64,000 nt of DNA from Litomosoides sigmodontis (taxonomy: Eukaryota > Nematoda > Chromadorea > Rhabditida > Onchocercidae). The notes beneath the pieces are model-generated. The model was not told where the DNA came from. It did no database searches and was given only the letters and a program-made list of their open reading frames with translations. The stretch spans positions 7,675,398 to 7,739,397 of the forward strand of contig OY718808.1 in assembly GCA_963070105.1 (NCBI GenBank). Reading direction: 5' to 3'. Positions within the stretch are counted from its first letter, which is position 1; every line of letters starts with the position of its first letter. Positions 1 through 13,700 of the stretch are shown piece by piece. The position numbers and the translations under genes were made by a program.

Positions 1-445
1 GTTTTTGCAGGTTTAGAGTAAATAATAGCATTTTTCGGCTCATTTTTTATAACATCAGCTTTTTCAAAAGACTGTCGAAATTTCTAAAAGAGCACACTTA
101 GTTTTCCGACCGTACTATTTTTTGTTTTCAGAAATTGAAACTTTTTCAACAAATCGTTGCTCCAAATACTAAGAGGTAGTGAAGATGCAGAAGAAGCGGA
201 CATTTTTCATTTCAGACTTACATCTAAAATTTTTCCTCTTTCCCTCACAGCTGCAGTACATAATTAATTTTCGTTTAACAGAGAATTTTGATAAAAACTG
301 AGTTAAAAAGAAAAGCTACTAGAAACGTTATAAACTGCCATTCCACTCTTTCAAAATCCAATCAATGTAACGATCTTCAAGTTTTTTAATTGGAAAATAG
401 CAGATGATTAGGAAAGACCGATTACAACTATTTAAAATACGCTAC

Positions 446-606
446 CTCTCGCAAAACAGCGCCAGTGTAAGTTCCAGGAACGGGGATTGATGCAAATCGA
501 TTCAATAAAGAATTGTTATAGCTGTAATAAGCGATATAACACAACCAAACAAGCAACGTCAATAACAGTATCCATTTTGTTCGACATCTCACCATCACTA
601 ATCAAC
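446..606 (-). CDS. First exon of a type II membrane protein (unrecognised)
   Basis: On the minus strand a nematode acceptor (TTTCTGCAG) ends at 607. Eleven bases later an ATG at 595 opens a 50-codon exon that can end at 446 on GAG|GTAGCG. The protein starts MVRCRTKW and then has one hydrophobic segment of about 17 residues (ILLLTLLVWLCYIAYY), followed by a polar stretch with VPGTYTGAVLRE. This is the layout of a type II, Golgi or ER signal-anchor protein such as a glycosyltransferase, but no catalytic domain is visible. Without splicing the frame stops at TAG 12 bases past the donor. A second coding-like piece (about 359-300, other frame, ending DWILKEWNGSL and a stop) follows closely. Whether it is the next exon, a frameshifted continuation, or chance is open. 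The rest may lie left of the window. Confidence 0.4.
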
Positions 607-2754
607 CTGCAGAAATTTGGGCATCTTTATAATGCAACATATCGATCAAACATAACAGGATAACAGCAGATAACTGATAACTGAAGATGATATTTTTCAC
701 AAAAGTTATATATCTCGTAACCCTATTCAGATGTCCTCCAAAGTTAAAGAATATTTAAAATTGCATATGGGTACTGTGATCTCACAATATGCCAAAAGAA
801 GTGGGGCTAGGAATATCAAGAAACAAAAACTGTCTATCACAAGCGATGGTACGATTTTGAGTATTTCAGTACCTATTTAAACTAGATACTTCGGTCATGG
901 GCTCCACTTATCGTCGAAAAGAAGATTTCTTAAGTACAGTCACCTAAACTGAATTAACTAACAGTTACAGCAAACCCATTTGTCATTTACCTCCACAGAA
1001 TAGGGAAGGCCGGAAAACATTGTAAAAACTTTGCAAGCAAATAATGTTTCAAAAGTAAGTCATTGATTTCTTAAGGGTAAGAAGGTATACCTAAACTGAT
1101 TTCCCGGCAAAAATCGGCAATCAATTTTGGTACAGAAATCGACTTCTTTCCGATGGGTTCATTGTACAGCTGGCTATCGGGGTAGTATGCCGCGTTTGTT
1201 TAACTGAAATCAGCCATTGTACAGACATATCACATTACACTCCCTAAACCACATAAAGATTGACAGGAGAAATGGAAAATTAAAAAAAAAACACGATTAA
1301 GATGATGTAAGCCGAATGGTACCATTTGCAGTGCAATTTTTAAGTAAATCTCGTTTCGATCTTGAATCTTCATCGAAATCTAGACAACACAGTGAAAGAT
1401 AAAGACCAATTAGTGGAGTGACTTCCACCAAAAAAAAAAAAACGCTCAGAAGTTAAGAGGAAGGAAAGGAAAGAAATTTTGATATATCAGGCATACACAA
1501 ATGATGGTAAATTAGTGGGTGAAAGTATTCATGTAAAGTATCGTATGAATATATTTCATGAACAAAATTCGTAACACATGCTTTTTTTTCTAAATTTCCT
1601 TCATGTATCACTTCAGCACACAGACAATATGAACGATGGTGTGAAGTGAACTATGGGCTTTAGGAAACTTTAGTACTCAACAAGGCGACTAAGGCATTCA
1701 ATGTCCTCACAACGAATCTGACCATATCAGCAATAGCAAATTAATTTGCTTTCCCACCCCTCACTTCAGCTGTTAAACAAAAATTGCCAAATCAACAATG
1801 TTTGTTTACACTGCTCAACCGAACTTCACAGGCCTGGAATTAACAACGCCAGTGTGAAAACTTTATGTTCTGCGTCGATTCCGTTACTTCTACTACACGC
1901 ACCTCTCATATTGATGAGGGAAATATGGCATGAAGAAATCATGATCCGCAAATTTTGCGATCTGTCGATCGGAATTCAAATTGAATCGAAGAGATGAAGA
2001 TGATTCATTATCTTTTCTGGACGTATAAAACAGGTTAGTTAGGAGGAAAGAATGTTGCACATATGAAACTTCTTCTCTCTAAATAAACAAAAAGAGTGGA
2101 GTGTAGTGTTTTGAACTGAAATTAGCATTTTATTTTATTTCATTTAAATACTTCGAAATAAGTGATGCAACAGTCGTTGCTTGGGAAACATACGGTTTAG
2201 AAAGATGTAGCTTATCAATTCTTAGGTATTATTGGAACTTTCCGTAATGAGTTAATGGCTTTCCACTGAATCTGTAAGACATCATATTTGAAAATGATAC
2301 ATTCCATGACGAGCAAAAGTGCAAAAGTTTTTTCTTACTTTTCAAATTTTACTGCAAAACTAAAGCGCAAAGTAATGGAATTATTCAATGACACATGGTG
2401 GAAGGATTTGAAATATTTAAAATTGTATTATCGCGTTGGGAAAATAACCCAGATTGAAATGGAACGAACGGTTATGATTCATGTGTTCATCATATCATAT
2501 TGTACCATCTAATCACTTTCAATCTTACCAAACCGTTTCTCAGCGAGGAAATCTATTTTCCAAATCCTTCCTTTCCGCCTCCCATCCCACCCCCTCCTCC
2601 TCTGCCCTTCGAAGCTGTGTAAAGATGAAAGTAGGTAACTATTTACAAACCTTTCAAAATTCACAAATCTTCCGCGCTATCGCTATAAAAACCACAAATT
2701 AAAGCGATGACATATACAATTCATATGTATATGTATATATATATTAAGTACATG

Positions 2755-2833
<79 letters not shown>

Positions 2834-3850
2834 AGAATTTGAAGTACAAGGCAAAATTTTGTTTGACAGCATTCAAGTAGAATGTAAGCACTGAAATGGG
2901 AACTACGAGACCTGCTAAACAGGAGTTTTTTACAGATGTTATTAAGTGGTCATCGATACAATTACATCTGATAATTCATTAGGTTCGCCTCCACATAAAT
3001 CAAGAAACCGGTCCCTAGAGGAGTTTAATATAGAACACAAGGCACGGTATCTATGTTGAACTTTTGCCAAATTTTCGATGAATTTTGAAATCTCATTGAA
3101 ACATTTCCTCCTCTTCTATAGTGATATAGTAGCAGGCAGAATGGAATACTTAAAATCACAACGGAAATCCTCATCACTATGATCAATTAAGTTATGAATT
3201 GCCATTAATAATAATAATGTAAGGATGAAAGAGGCATCAATTCGGTTCTCCAACCACCAAAACCACGTAGAAACGCATCGACAGTGAAATACTCACTGCA
3301 GTCATGTCTCTTACCTCTTAATTGTTTGCGTGTTTTAAAAGCCAAAGCAACAGTTGCTTTCGCGACAAAAGTTGCAAACGAAATAATGCTGTGATGTGAT
3401 CTGTTAGGCTAAACAGCAATAACAAAAAGAGGGAAGCTTTTGATGTTTAACGAAAGTTTAAAATCAATGCAGTTTATGATTACAAAGAGGATTTCCTGCC
3501 GAAGCATAACCGCGATCCTGTGTACTATTACTCAGCTCCTCACGAATACTTCCATCCTACAAATTATTGTCTAATGCAACTAGTTCTTTTAAGTGCATGA
3601 ATTGTTTGTGAATGACTTGAAGCGTGAAGATTTTAGAATATGCCCCCGATTTCAGTCGATGGGCCATTACTGCAACTTTTTATGAAAAGTATGAAACGCG
3701 ATGAAGACAGCGTATAAACGAGATTAGTGTGCTGTTAGATTTTGTTGTTACACTTGACTGATCCAAATGATTTTAGTAATGCAAACCAATTTACACTGTT
3801 TAATTCGGATGTGATCCTATGACTTCGTTACTTCTTCGAATTAAGCAAAC
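607..3850. other. Intergenic stretch, no gene recognised
   Basis: AT-rich DNA between the minus-strand start at 595 and the 3' end of CPSF73. Short open frames on the plus strand at 1746-1997 and 2288-2702 show no splice support, domain or composition that would mark them as genes. The only clear structure is the long TA array at about 2759-2829. Confidence 0.6.
2759..2829. repeat. (TA)n microsatellite
   Basis: An essentially pure TA dinucleotide run of about 70 bases, preceded by an interrupted TATG/TA-rich lead-in from about 2720. Confidence 0.95.
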
Positions 3851-3856
3851 TTTATT
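3851..3856 (-). terminator. Poly(A) signal of CPSF73
   Basis: AATAAA on the minus strand, about 155 bases past the CPSF73 stop codon. It is the nearest canonical hexamer downstream. Confidence 0.5.
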
Positions 3857-4010
3857 AAAAAAGTAACATATAATACAAGTTAACGACTTCAATAAACACT
3901 CTTTATCACCAACAACTAAACAACAATATCTTTCCCCATTCCCACAACGAACACAACGAACCCATTTCTTCCTCTCATTTCTCATTAAATGATCATATCT
4001 CCAGAAATGA

Positions 4011-5627
4011 TTACTTCACGACTGTCAAATTGCAAACTGGCAACAAGGAATTCATCATTTTTTGGCACACAGAAGAGATCAAGTGATGCAATAGCTGATC
4101 AGTACATGAAATGTGCATTGTGTCCAGGTCTATTTTAGCTTCCTTCCCGTCCACTTTCAACTCAATTGCATTTGCAGTTTTCCCAATAACTGCCTTATCG
4201 CCGCACAGTTCAGTTAACGTCTTGATCAAACATTCCACTTCATTGGGTTTTACATTCCACTTTGCGAGGTCTGAAATGTCAAGACGTAAGAAGAGCAGCA
4301 AATTATTTTCTCTTCAAAAATCTAAAATAAAATGTGGTCATGATACGTAGGGCATAAACGAAATCAATATGATAGGTGACTCCGTTTATGAACTTCTATA
4401 AGACAATTCTCCAATCATCAATTATGCTACCACTCTCAATTGCAGTAAACCAGCACATACTTAAATTGATATTACGCCATTACTCCAAAATTGCTACACT
4501 CAATAAATATTGATTGCATGGAAAACTCTTTAATTCATCTGTTTGTCAGACGTGGTAATGGTTTTCAAAATTTTCTAGATTCATTTCTCGTAAAAAACTT
4601 CAAGCAAAAATTCGTTACAAAACTGACAGTTAAAAAAAAGCAAACTCGTAAACCTACTTTTATCAGGCACTGGATTTGTTTGTGCATGCAAAATTGCGGC
4701 TAGAGTGGCATCAGCGAACATATCGCTTACGGGATTAGATGTCCACTCGATAATAGCTACATGTTGTGGGTAATAAACTAACACACGGATCCTTTCCTGT
4801 ATAGAAAATACTCATTATTATGTGATAGTGAGCAAATGAAAAAAGAAATATTACAATGCAAATGCTGAAGCATATTAGGGAATTTTTATATGTAAAATTA
4901 TGAGAATCCGGAAATCAATATAGTTCGTTTAGATCCCGTTGATCTAATGATGTTCATGAGAAATATATCTGTGAATCTTCAAATGTACCAACATCAAATA
5001 ATTTAATAATATGGGTCGGATCAGACGTATCCTTGGAATCAATTTCATCACAGTTTACATCGCCAGCCACTTGCTGCAAATTATGAAGCAGCAGTGCAAT
5101 TGTACCACTGTAAAACACACTCTCTCGCTGTGTCAAGATACTGTTTGACAAATCCGTGTAAGCTGCAAATGTAAAAAAAACCAGTAAGAAAACTAGTGAT
5201 TATCGTGCACTATTTACAAGCACGAAATTTTGGTCACCATTATGTAAAAATCTATTATTAAAAAAGTTGGTGTGAAAGTTTGAGAATTGTAAACAACAAC
5301 GCCCTGAATGTCTTAATACTCGCTCTGTTAGAACTAAATCTGTTTCAAGATAGAAACCATTAGGAGACAACCAACAAATTTTAGCCTACTAGTGCTCCCA
5401 CTACCCTCTTCGCCGCATATTCTTGACTACCACAAAGTTCTGGAAGAAAGGAAAAACGAGACGTACCGCTGAGGTCATCGGCATGCATCAAGTGATAATT
5501 AAAATTTCGTCGAATCAGGACACCGCTCAAAATTCGTCCATCTCCTGGTGCTGTCATCGCCATTTTTCCAACGACCTTGAAATTAAATAAAAAATTGTTT
5601 CAGATTTATTAGGTACTGTTAGTACTA

Positions 5628-5717
<90 letters not shown>

Positions 5718-8700
5718 AATTCAGTCAAAACTGTGGTTATAAATCCGCAAATTTTTGGTTAATTGGAATGATTTGAAGCGTAACGCCAAGAAGTTTTGAA
5801 AATAATATCGCTATTGAGATTGACACATAAAACTAAGTAGAATGAGAATTTCATATGCAAAATGAATTCGAAGCATGCACCTTCGCAGTTTTTTCTCCTC
5901 TGAAATGCAGTTCAACTGATTCCGTATTTCTAGGATTATATACCTGCAAAATAACAAAATAAAATTTCTTAAGTTAAATTAAATAAAAGATCCAAATCGA
6001 AATAAAAATCTCCTTCAAATTTTGCCTCAACTCCACTCAGAGTAACACTTAGTGGTTCAAAAATATATTATGTTTGACCCCGATATGAAAATCGGATTCA
6101 TCTTCATACTGCCTTATGATTGCTGCCTTCAAACGATTCATCTCATTCATTTCTCCATGCACTAGTACAAGATGTGGCGGACGAAGAGCACGAATGAAAT
6201 CTGATGTTTGAGTATAGTCTGTATGTGCTGAGAAGCTAATATAAGCAACCTGAAAAAACCTGGGATTTATCATCTTTTTCGATAAAATATACAAAATTAA
6301 AGGGCGTATTTTGAAATTATGTATAAAAAAGGCCTCTTCCTATTATCCTACTTTTTACTGAACCGCGAACATACTTACAACAATGTGCCTTATTTTTACT
6401 TTCTAATCGCTAAAAATAATGGTAAGAGCTACCTGTAAAAACCCTTCAGAATGTTTTGAAAACATTAAAACCAAATTACTGGTTTACGAATAGCTAAAAA
6501 AGCCTGTAAAACAATGCTCCCAAAACCCCGCTATAAATTTTAAGGTAAATTATCACCTGTAACCGCATAGCCAATTTTTGTCCATTCATAGCTACAATTT
6601 CTTCCGGTTCTGATAGAATATGCTGGAAATGAATCACACTCAACAGGTAATTTTATTAAAAAGCAAAAAGCCCTTCGTATTTTTTATCCTTTGAAAAACA
6701 AAAATACATCTGTTATTGATTTGATTTAACAAATGAAATAGATACGTAAAAGTTTATTGGAAGTATTGATGCGAGTACGACATACTACAAATTCTACGAC
6801 TGTCACAACTTACATGTTCCAAGTAGAAAAGAATGTTTTATTTTAAGATTCTATAATAATTCCAGTGATTTTACAAGCTTCATTCTACTTATAAATAATT
6901 GAAGTAGCTGAGATCAACCATGACAATTGATAAACTATAGAATGTCTAAATTAAATAGCTTCTGGGTTCTATTAATCATGTTGCAACCGCGCTTTTAAAA
7001 ACTTTGGACAGTGTCCTATAAAATACTACGGAAATATGCAAAACCTTAGCAAGCGTCCCCTCCACGCAGTAACCAGCTATGATACAACCATTTTTAGAAT
7101 CTGTGCACCAGTTCTCGAAAAGTTCCCTGCTCAAACCATTCTGTAACATACCTGGAGAGGCAAGCACAACACATGGACCAACATCTTCAAAATGATCGAT
7201 GCTCTGCAAATTTAAGTGGTTTTTGAAACCTTTTGTGAATGAATATTTGAGATTTCGACAAATAAATGAATAGTTCAGACCAGAATTCATTGCACCGCTC
7301 ATTTCAAGGTGTAAAAAAAAATTTTATGTATAACATCAGATGGTGCATTCAGCAGAAATTGCACTAAGGAAATGAAACTCACCGGTACCGTAATAAGAAA
7401 GTTACTGCATGATAACAAAGTAATTATACCTTTAAATTGGAAACGTGTTTGAAAACGAAAGGATTATTCAGTGCTATTTGTTTCTGTATGCGACTATTCA
7501 TTCCACTCACAAATGTCTGATATACAGCCATACATTTTTTCGCTAGAGAACTTGCATCTAAAAGCAATGTGCTTTTATAAACTAAAATCAAGTTCCAAAT
7601 AAGTGCTCCCCAGAAAAGCATTCTTCGTTATAATGGAGATGAATTATAAGAATCCCAACACCAAATCCCATTCACAACACACTTTTAGATTCCAACGACA
7701 GTCGCATCGACAGATCGACTTTTTTCCAAACAAAACTCGCATATCAATAGCATGATACCAAAACTGTACGCAATAGCAGTAGTCATACATTAATCGTTAT
7801 GATTTGTAAAATTAAAATTTTCTTTCCATACTTCGGGAAATTATTTTAAACTAACAATACACTGGAATATCTTGCAGTTCTGGATGGGCCTCCCAATACT
7901 CATCCAAAATAAGAAGTAATTCCTGCGCCCGTCCGAGTGCAAATGCAGGAATGAGACAGCGTCCACCTCGTGCAACAATTTCATGAACAATACTTGTAAA
8001 TCTGAAAACGCTCAATGCTTCATGGTTAAAACGGCGAGAAGCGCACTTTTTTAAATGCCAACAAATCAAATCAAAGTTTATTATTTTGAAAAAATCATTA
8101 AACACTAAGTATTCTTTTCTAAGAATAAATGTGCCATTTTCTTGCACATTTCCACCTATAAAAACTGAGGGTATGTTTAGCGTAAACTAAAAGTATTCGA
8201 TTTAACTTATAACGAATTCAATTACAATTTTTTTCAATCGTTATGTGAAAATCTTCACAATGATTTTAGATATATTTCGAAATAACATTAGCTTACGAGA
8301 GCTACATACTCTCATATATATAATTGCATAATTTCTCATAATCGCTCTCATAATCAAAACCCTTACTCGTTGAATTTCAATCTTAACATATTCTACATTT
8401 CGAACCTTTTTTCCCTTTCATCTCGACTTTCGTGAATCTGTGTGCCATAAGTTGATTCACAAATTAAAACATCAGGCGACACAGTAGGCAACTCAGCAGC
8501 ACACAAATGACGATCTTCCAGTCTTGAAAAATCTCCTGTGTACAGTATCCTAACGCCAGCAATTTCTACCATAAACATACAAGCACCCAAAACATGACCG
8601 GCAACATGGCACCAGAATTTTATGCCATTCACTTCTTTTTGTTCGTGAAAATCAATTACCTAAATGAAAAAAAAAATAGAACTGGCGTTTAACCATATTA

Positions 8701-9598
8701 GTTGCTCAAAAGTGAAACGATAAGGGAGAGCATAAATCTGCATTTGTTTTGTGTAAAGAAGCGTGGACAAGGAACAAGAAAAGTCCAAAGATTACACAAC
8801 TACAAGGCTTCAGTTCTCGCAGAATTTTTCAAATAGATATCGAGTGAAAAACAAATGCGAAGACTGGTTATAAATTCGAGCATGCGAATTCTTACGTTCC
8901 ATCAAAGTAAGGTGATATACACTCCTGACCTCAATTTTCTCCATACTTTTTTCGAGATCCTCTTCGTTATAAAGTATTCTGTTATCACTTGAACCACTGT
9001 ATTTCGAAACTTTCAGATAGTCACCAATCGACATACGATAAATAGCTTTCGTCGCATGCGTCATGAAACATCGACCGCGGAATGCCGTCTTTTCTAGCAA
9101 CCATGGTAAAGCACCGCAGTGATCCAAATGAAAGTGTGTCACCAACAGCAGGTCCAGCTCCTCGCAATCTACGAAATCAACGAAAGGGAGTGCATCCACT
9201 CCGCTCATACCCGGATGTATGCCACAGTCTAACTAGAAAACAATGGGATTTATATCGAGAAATGTTTATTGGTTTCACTAGAATTTTGTTAAGTATATTA
9301 CGAGGTTATGCTAAAACAATGAAATCAGGAAAAGCCAAGGTGAATAAAACCTCACCAATATTTTCTTGCCTTTGAAGGTCAAATAATGACATGATCGACC
9401 AACTTCCTGTCCAGATCCTCTGTAAACAGACAAATAGAAATTCAAAAATAGTGTTATCAGAAGCACAAATAACAGGAATGTTTCATGCCGTCATTGGTTT
9501 AATTATGATAAAATACTCATGAATTACAGCTTAATAAGAACTTACAATGGAGTGATGACAAGAGTGTCGGAGAAATTATCCGTGCCATCGGCATCCAT
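4011..9598 (-). CDS. cpsf-3: CPSF73, endonuclease of pre-mRNA 3'-end processing
   Basis: The metallo-beta-lactamase/beta-CASP nuclease of the cleavage and polyadenylation complex; it cuts pre-mRNA in the nucleus before poly(A) addition. Fourteen exons join in phase: 9598-9546, 9419-9356, 9232-8930, 8659-8406, 8001-7856, 7557-7430, 7203-7045, 6622-6557, 6249-6079, 5943-5881, 5575-5467, 5162-4993, 4796-4658, 4270-4011. They give 694 aa, against 684 in human. Visible landmarks: [10 protein letters not shown] near residue 20, the zinc-binding [12 protein letters not shown] motif, [65 protein letters not shown] and LVLVHGE. A diverged C-terminal dimerisation part follows. The zinc ligands look intact, so it should be active. 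Start: the first [12 protein letters not shown], leads straight into the conserved strand. Some donors are weak (GTCAGG, GTTCGA), but family alignment and phase fix them. Confidence 0.95.
5632..5713. repeat. (AT)n microsatellite in CPSF73 intron
   Basis: Uninterrupted AT dinucleotides for about 80 bases, inside the intron between the exons ending at 5881 and starting at 5575. Confidence 0.95.
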
Positions 9599-10370
9599 CT
9601 TCGAACAGCACCTCTATTTGCAACTTTCCTATAAAATCATCCACGACACTACTTTTTCTCTTCTCCTCTAAAAGATTTTCAGAAATTAAACCACAGTGAG
9701 GAGTTTGGATTTTGATAGCACACTTGATTTTCGAGAAGTTCGTGCATCCAAATCCACAAACGAGGAAACACCAAGAATTCATCCCTCAACGCTTTAGAAC
9801 ATTTCGAATTGAGCACTACTACTACTACCTTCATCACCCCTTTTTTCACCTCAATTTCCTGTATTCCTGATTATCTCACCTTCATTATTCCCACTGTTCG
9901 TCCTGTACCCTTTGATCCCGCCTCCCCACCCTCCAAAATCCACTACACCATGGGCCCTCAAACCGTTACGAGTGGTCACTACCCTCTAAATTCTTTGTGT
10001 GCGACTTCCAACAGGGTTCGACTACTCGGTTATGGACGATGTGCAAACGCCATGTTCCTACCCTATTCCTTGCATGGAGCCCGATCTACTTCAACTCACT
10101 CACAACCCGGCCACTCCTATTTCTACACTTCCTGGAAAAAATTTCCCAAATAACTTTGTCCTCCTCCTTCACGTCCATCTCCAAAATATCACCTCGAGAT
10201 CGATCTGCGTGTCTAATTGTTCATGGTCCACTCCATATTTTGCGACAAATAAACCAAAATATTTATGCAGAGTATTTCATGATACGTATATATATATGTG
10301 TATACATATACATGTATAATTATATATATATATAATATATATATAATATATATTACATAAAGGCGAAAAG
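9599..10370. other. Upstream region of CPSF73, no gene recognised
   Basis: Pyrimidine-rich on the plus strand from about 9820 to 10200, which opens several overlapping plus-strand frames. They lack domains, splice sites or biased composition and are treated as non-coding. From about 10288 to 10360 an interrupted TA-rich tract leads into the SKP1-like remnant. Confidence 0.5.
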
Positions 10371-10383
10371 CTAAAGTCGAAGG

Positions 10384-10749
10384 TTTCGATCAAGTGATCG
10401 CTATAATGGCAACGATCGTGAAAATGACGCAAGGTTACCGGAAAGAGTAATAGAGTTATGCAAGTATTTATGATAATAAAAAAGAACGAATGAAATTGCC
10501 GATGATAACTTTATCCCGACGGACGTTGTAGAGCTAATAATCGTAAATGATAAGGGTGTAATGATGAAGGGGGAGTAGACACACATTAAAACGCCATTGC
10601 AGAAAAAGAAAAAGCGTGGAAAGAAAACGATAGTAAATATAAATTACTGAAAGCCAGTCATTAATTACCAAAATAAAAACGATGATGAAAGGGTTTCGAA
10701 GATGAATGAAGCAAACGCTGATATTTTATCGGTACAATCTACAAGCTGA
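10384..10749 (+). pseudogene. Degenerate SKP1/SKR-like copy
   Basis: One plus-strand frame holds, in order, ARLPERVIELCKY, KRTNEIADDNF, DVVELIIVND, KGVMMKG and NDDERVSKMNEANAD. They resemble successive landmarks of SKP1, the Cullin-RING adaptor: the VIEWCKYH helix, the KRTDDI...F segment, ...FELILAANYL, IKG, and NDFTEEEE...KEN. KRT and NDD are 66 codons apart in the same frame (63 in human SKP1), while the acidic loop before KRT is shorter. In-frame stops at 10471-10479 (TGA TAA TAA) and about 10577, plus the missing N-terminal half, mean it cannot encode SKP1. No introns or poly(A) tail are clear, so its origin (retrocopy or decayed tandem gene) is unknown. Identity rests on short motifs and spacing. 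Confidence 0.4.
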
Positions 10750-13700
10750 AACAATGATAATACTCGTGGCCGTGCAATACGTATAACAACAAAGACGATA
10801 TTTTTTGCAAAAATACAAAGTACGCAAATTTTTTTCGAAAAATCAGAGAAAAAATTACATTCAAGCATAGAAAAATATCAAAACCTCAACGACATGTATT
10901 CACATAGCATACAATCATCATGACAAGCTCAGAAAGAAAACTGAATAGAACATATGAATTTAGTAGTGTACTAATTGTACTATTCAATCCGTTACATTCA
11001 TCTAGGTGATAAACGGTAACGGATGTAACGCAAAAAAATAGAATAAGACCATAATTTTTGACAAAATATCATACTCAAATAATTGCTTCAAAAAACAAAA
11101 AATATCAAAACCTGAATAATCAAATAAAAATGTAAACAAAACAGTAAAATCACTATACATGCATTTAACCTGCATTAAGAATCAGACGCATACAAATTTG
11201 GACGCATCTATAAATATCGTAATGTTAATAAACGAGAATGGTGAAAATATCCATCGTGTAGCTTAAATAGCTGTCGCAACCATCAATACGACTCATGATC
11301 GGAAAAGATAAATGTAATATTAACTTTAGCTCAAACATAATTACAATAACGTATGAAATTTTCTCGAAAATCTGAATTGGGAAACAATTTCTGTACTGAA
11401 GTAATTCAAATGTTTATGCAAAACGTCAAAACTGGTCGCGTTTAGACTATCATTTTCAATCGCTGTGATAATTTCGGCAAACTGTATTATTACAAGAACT
11501 CTAATCAAACTCTTTACGTCATTGTTATGTGAGCATAAATGGGTCTAACAAATCAGAAAGAAATAAGCAATGTAGAAACGTCCCGTACAGGAATAGAATA
11601 AAGGAACACAATACAGAAATAACAAAAATGGAATTTGACTCAAGATGTAACATAATCTAGCATTGAATATTTGATTTCGTTCGGTCCATTTTTCAATTCT
11701 GATATGGAATAAGAGCGGAAATTATGACATACAATTAATTATTGCGCATTATGTACAGGTGAAATAGTGTGAATGATGAATCACTTGAAAAAGTCAAAAT
11801 TTTAAATAAGAAACTTCCGATTTCTAAAATTTGGACAGTTTTAGATGAATGATGATATAGAAGTATTTTACAACGAAATGCAAGCAAAAACTAACAAAAA
11901 AGGTTATGGAAAGGTAACATGGTATAATCAACAAATAGTTGTTTAGTAACAAATAATAAAGATTGTGAGGAGAAATTATGGTTTCATAAGAAATATAAGA
12001 ATGACGACGCACTGATATTCATAAAGGATTAAGATTAATATATGAAAAAAGGATGGGAGGAGAGAGTACCATTTAATATTGCCTATTTGTCATAACAGCA
12101 GTAATATAACACGATGAAAAAAAAATCTATATTAGAGTAGATGAAAGAATTAAAAAAATGAGTACACTTGGTGGAAAATCATCAAAAGTACGAAAGATTG
12201 AAAACGAACAAAGTTCAATGCGAAAAGATCAGAGATGCCTACTTCAACAGATAAGAAAAGGACAGAAAATCAAGTATACCTGATGATGAATTCCCAAAAA
12301 CTTGGGGAAACAGGAACGTTCCAGAGCACAAAAAATTTAGGGTCCAGACCACTAAATGTGAATTGAAAATTTCGGTCATAGGAATACCACAACAATATGG
12401 TATTGTAGCAGTACCAAAGCGATTTAACAATAAAATCACATTCATAGATTGACAATTTTTTATACATCATAGGAAAGTTAAATCAGCTTTTCTTCCATTT
12501 CAGTGTAGAAATCCTTTTGGGTATAACTTTTTCCGCTCAAAAAATACCGGTTATATCGCTAGTTGACGAAACAAATCAAAAATTTCAAAAATCGGCTAAC
12601 TTTTTCGGATTGAAAGTACAAGTTGACCGTAACTGCTTTGACAAAGTTTGCATAAATTGAATGTATGAATTGATAGAGATGACTACGATTAAGTCTTCTC
12701 CTCCGCTCCTTTTGTAGGTACATCTGAAATATGAAAAACACTCTACATAGCATACGAAACAAAAGCCACGACCATTTTAGGAATACTTCTAAACTTTACC
12801 ACCATGAGCATGATCGTGAGAAAACACATGATAAGCAACCAATTAGAGTACCGCTTAAGAAAATAACATGCTATGACTACAAAAAATTACTTGTTTGATG
12901 TATAGTTGGTATTAGGGAATAGTAGATCCACCTTCGAGGAAAAACTTGACCTTTTCAAACAATGAAACCCAATGGGAAAGCTTATTTTCTGAATTTGCCA
13001 TATGGTAACAAGAATCAACGATTTTCCTCAATATCGCGAAATAGAGTAGCATCCTCCACAGCAACAGGAATTAAATTTTTATTGATCAAGACTTCGGTCT
13101 GTTCTTTGGAAATTTCCCCACATTCAAAATAGTTAAGAACAATTACAAAATACTGTTGACCAACTAGATCACAGATATTTGGAGGATGATAGCATCAATG
13201 CGTGCATTTCACTACATTGGCGCAACGTGTACAAGTATGGAATAATCCTTGCAACCAAAAAACAGCAAATAGTTGAAAATTGAAGGCAAATTAAACATTG
13301 AAAAAAACCAAGATCAAATATGAGTAGCAAAGCCACATTATGCCATGGAATTTGAGTTTGCAGCTTTCTTAGTGAAGACATGGTGCTCCTCCTATTAGCA
13401 GTGTGAAACTTCAATCCAAATAACTACCAGGGGCTCTAAAACAGCAGATAAAAGGTGCAAAAAAATTCGACACAGTGAAATTCTATTCCACAAGATCAAT
13501 AGCACCTCGTACCCTATTCCAATTTTAGCCAGGTTTCATCATCTCATATCCACATTATTTCGTCTCATCCTACTATACCATATTAGATTCCCTCCTCCAT
13601 ATTAGATGCTTAGATTTATATCGTCCCCTGCTTCTCATCAATTTATTCCTAATCCTTTCTATGCTCCTTTTCATACTTATATTCATTCCAATCTACCATT

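Noticed and set aside
9809..10335. Three overlapping plus-strand frames of 106-114 codons
   Set aside because: Pyrimidine-rich DNA opens all three frames together; none shows a start context, splice site or domain.
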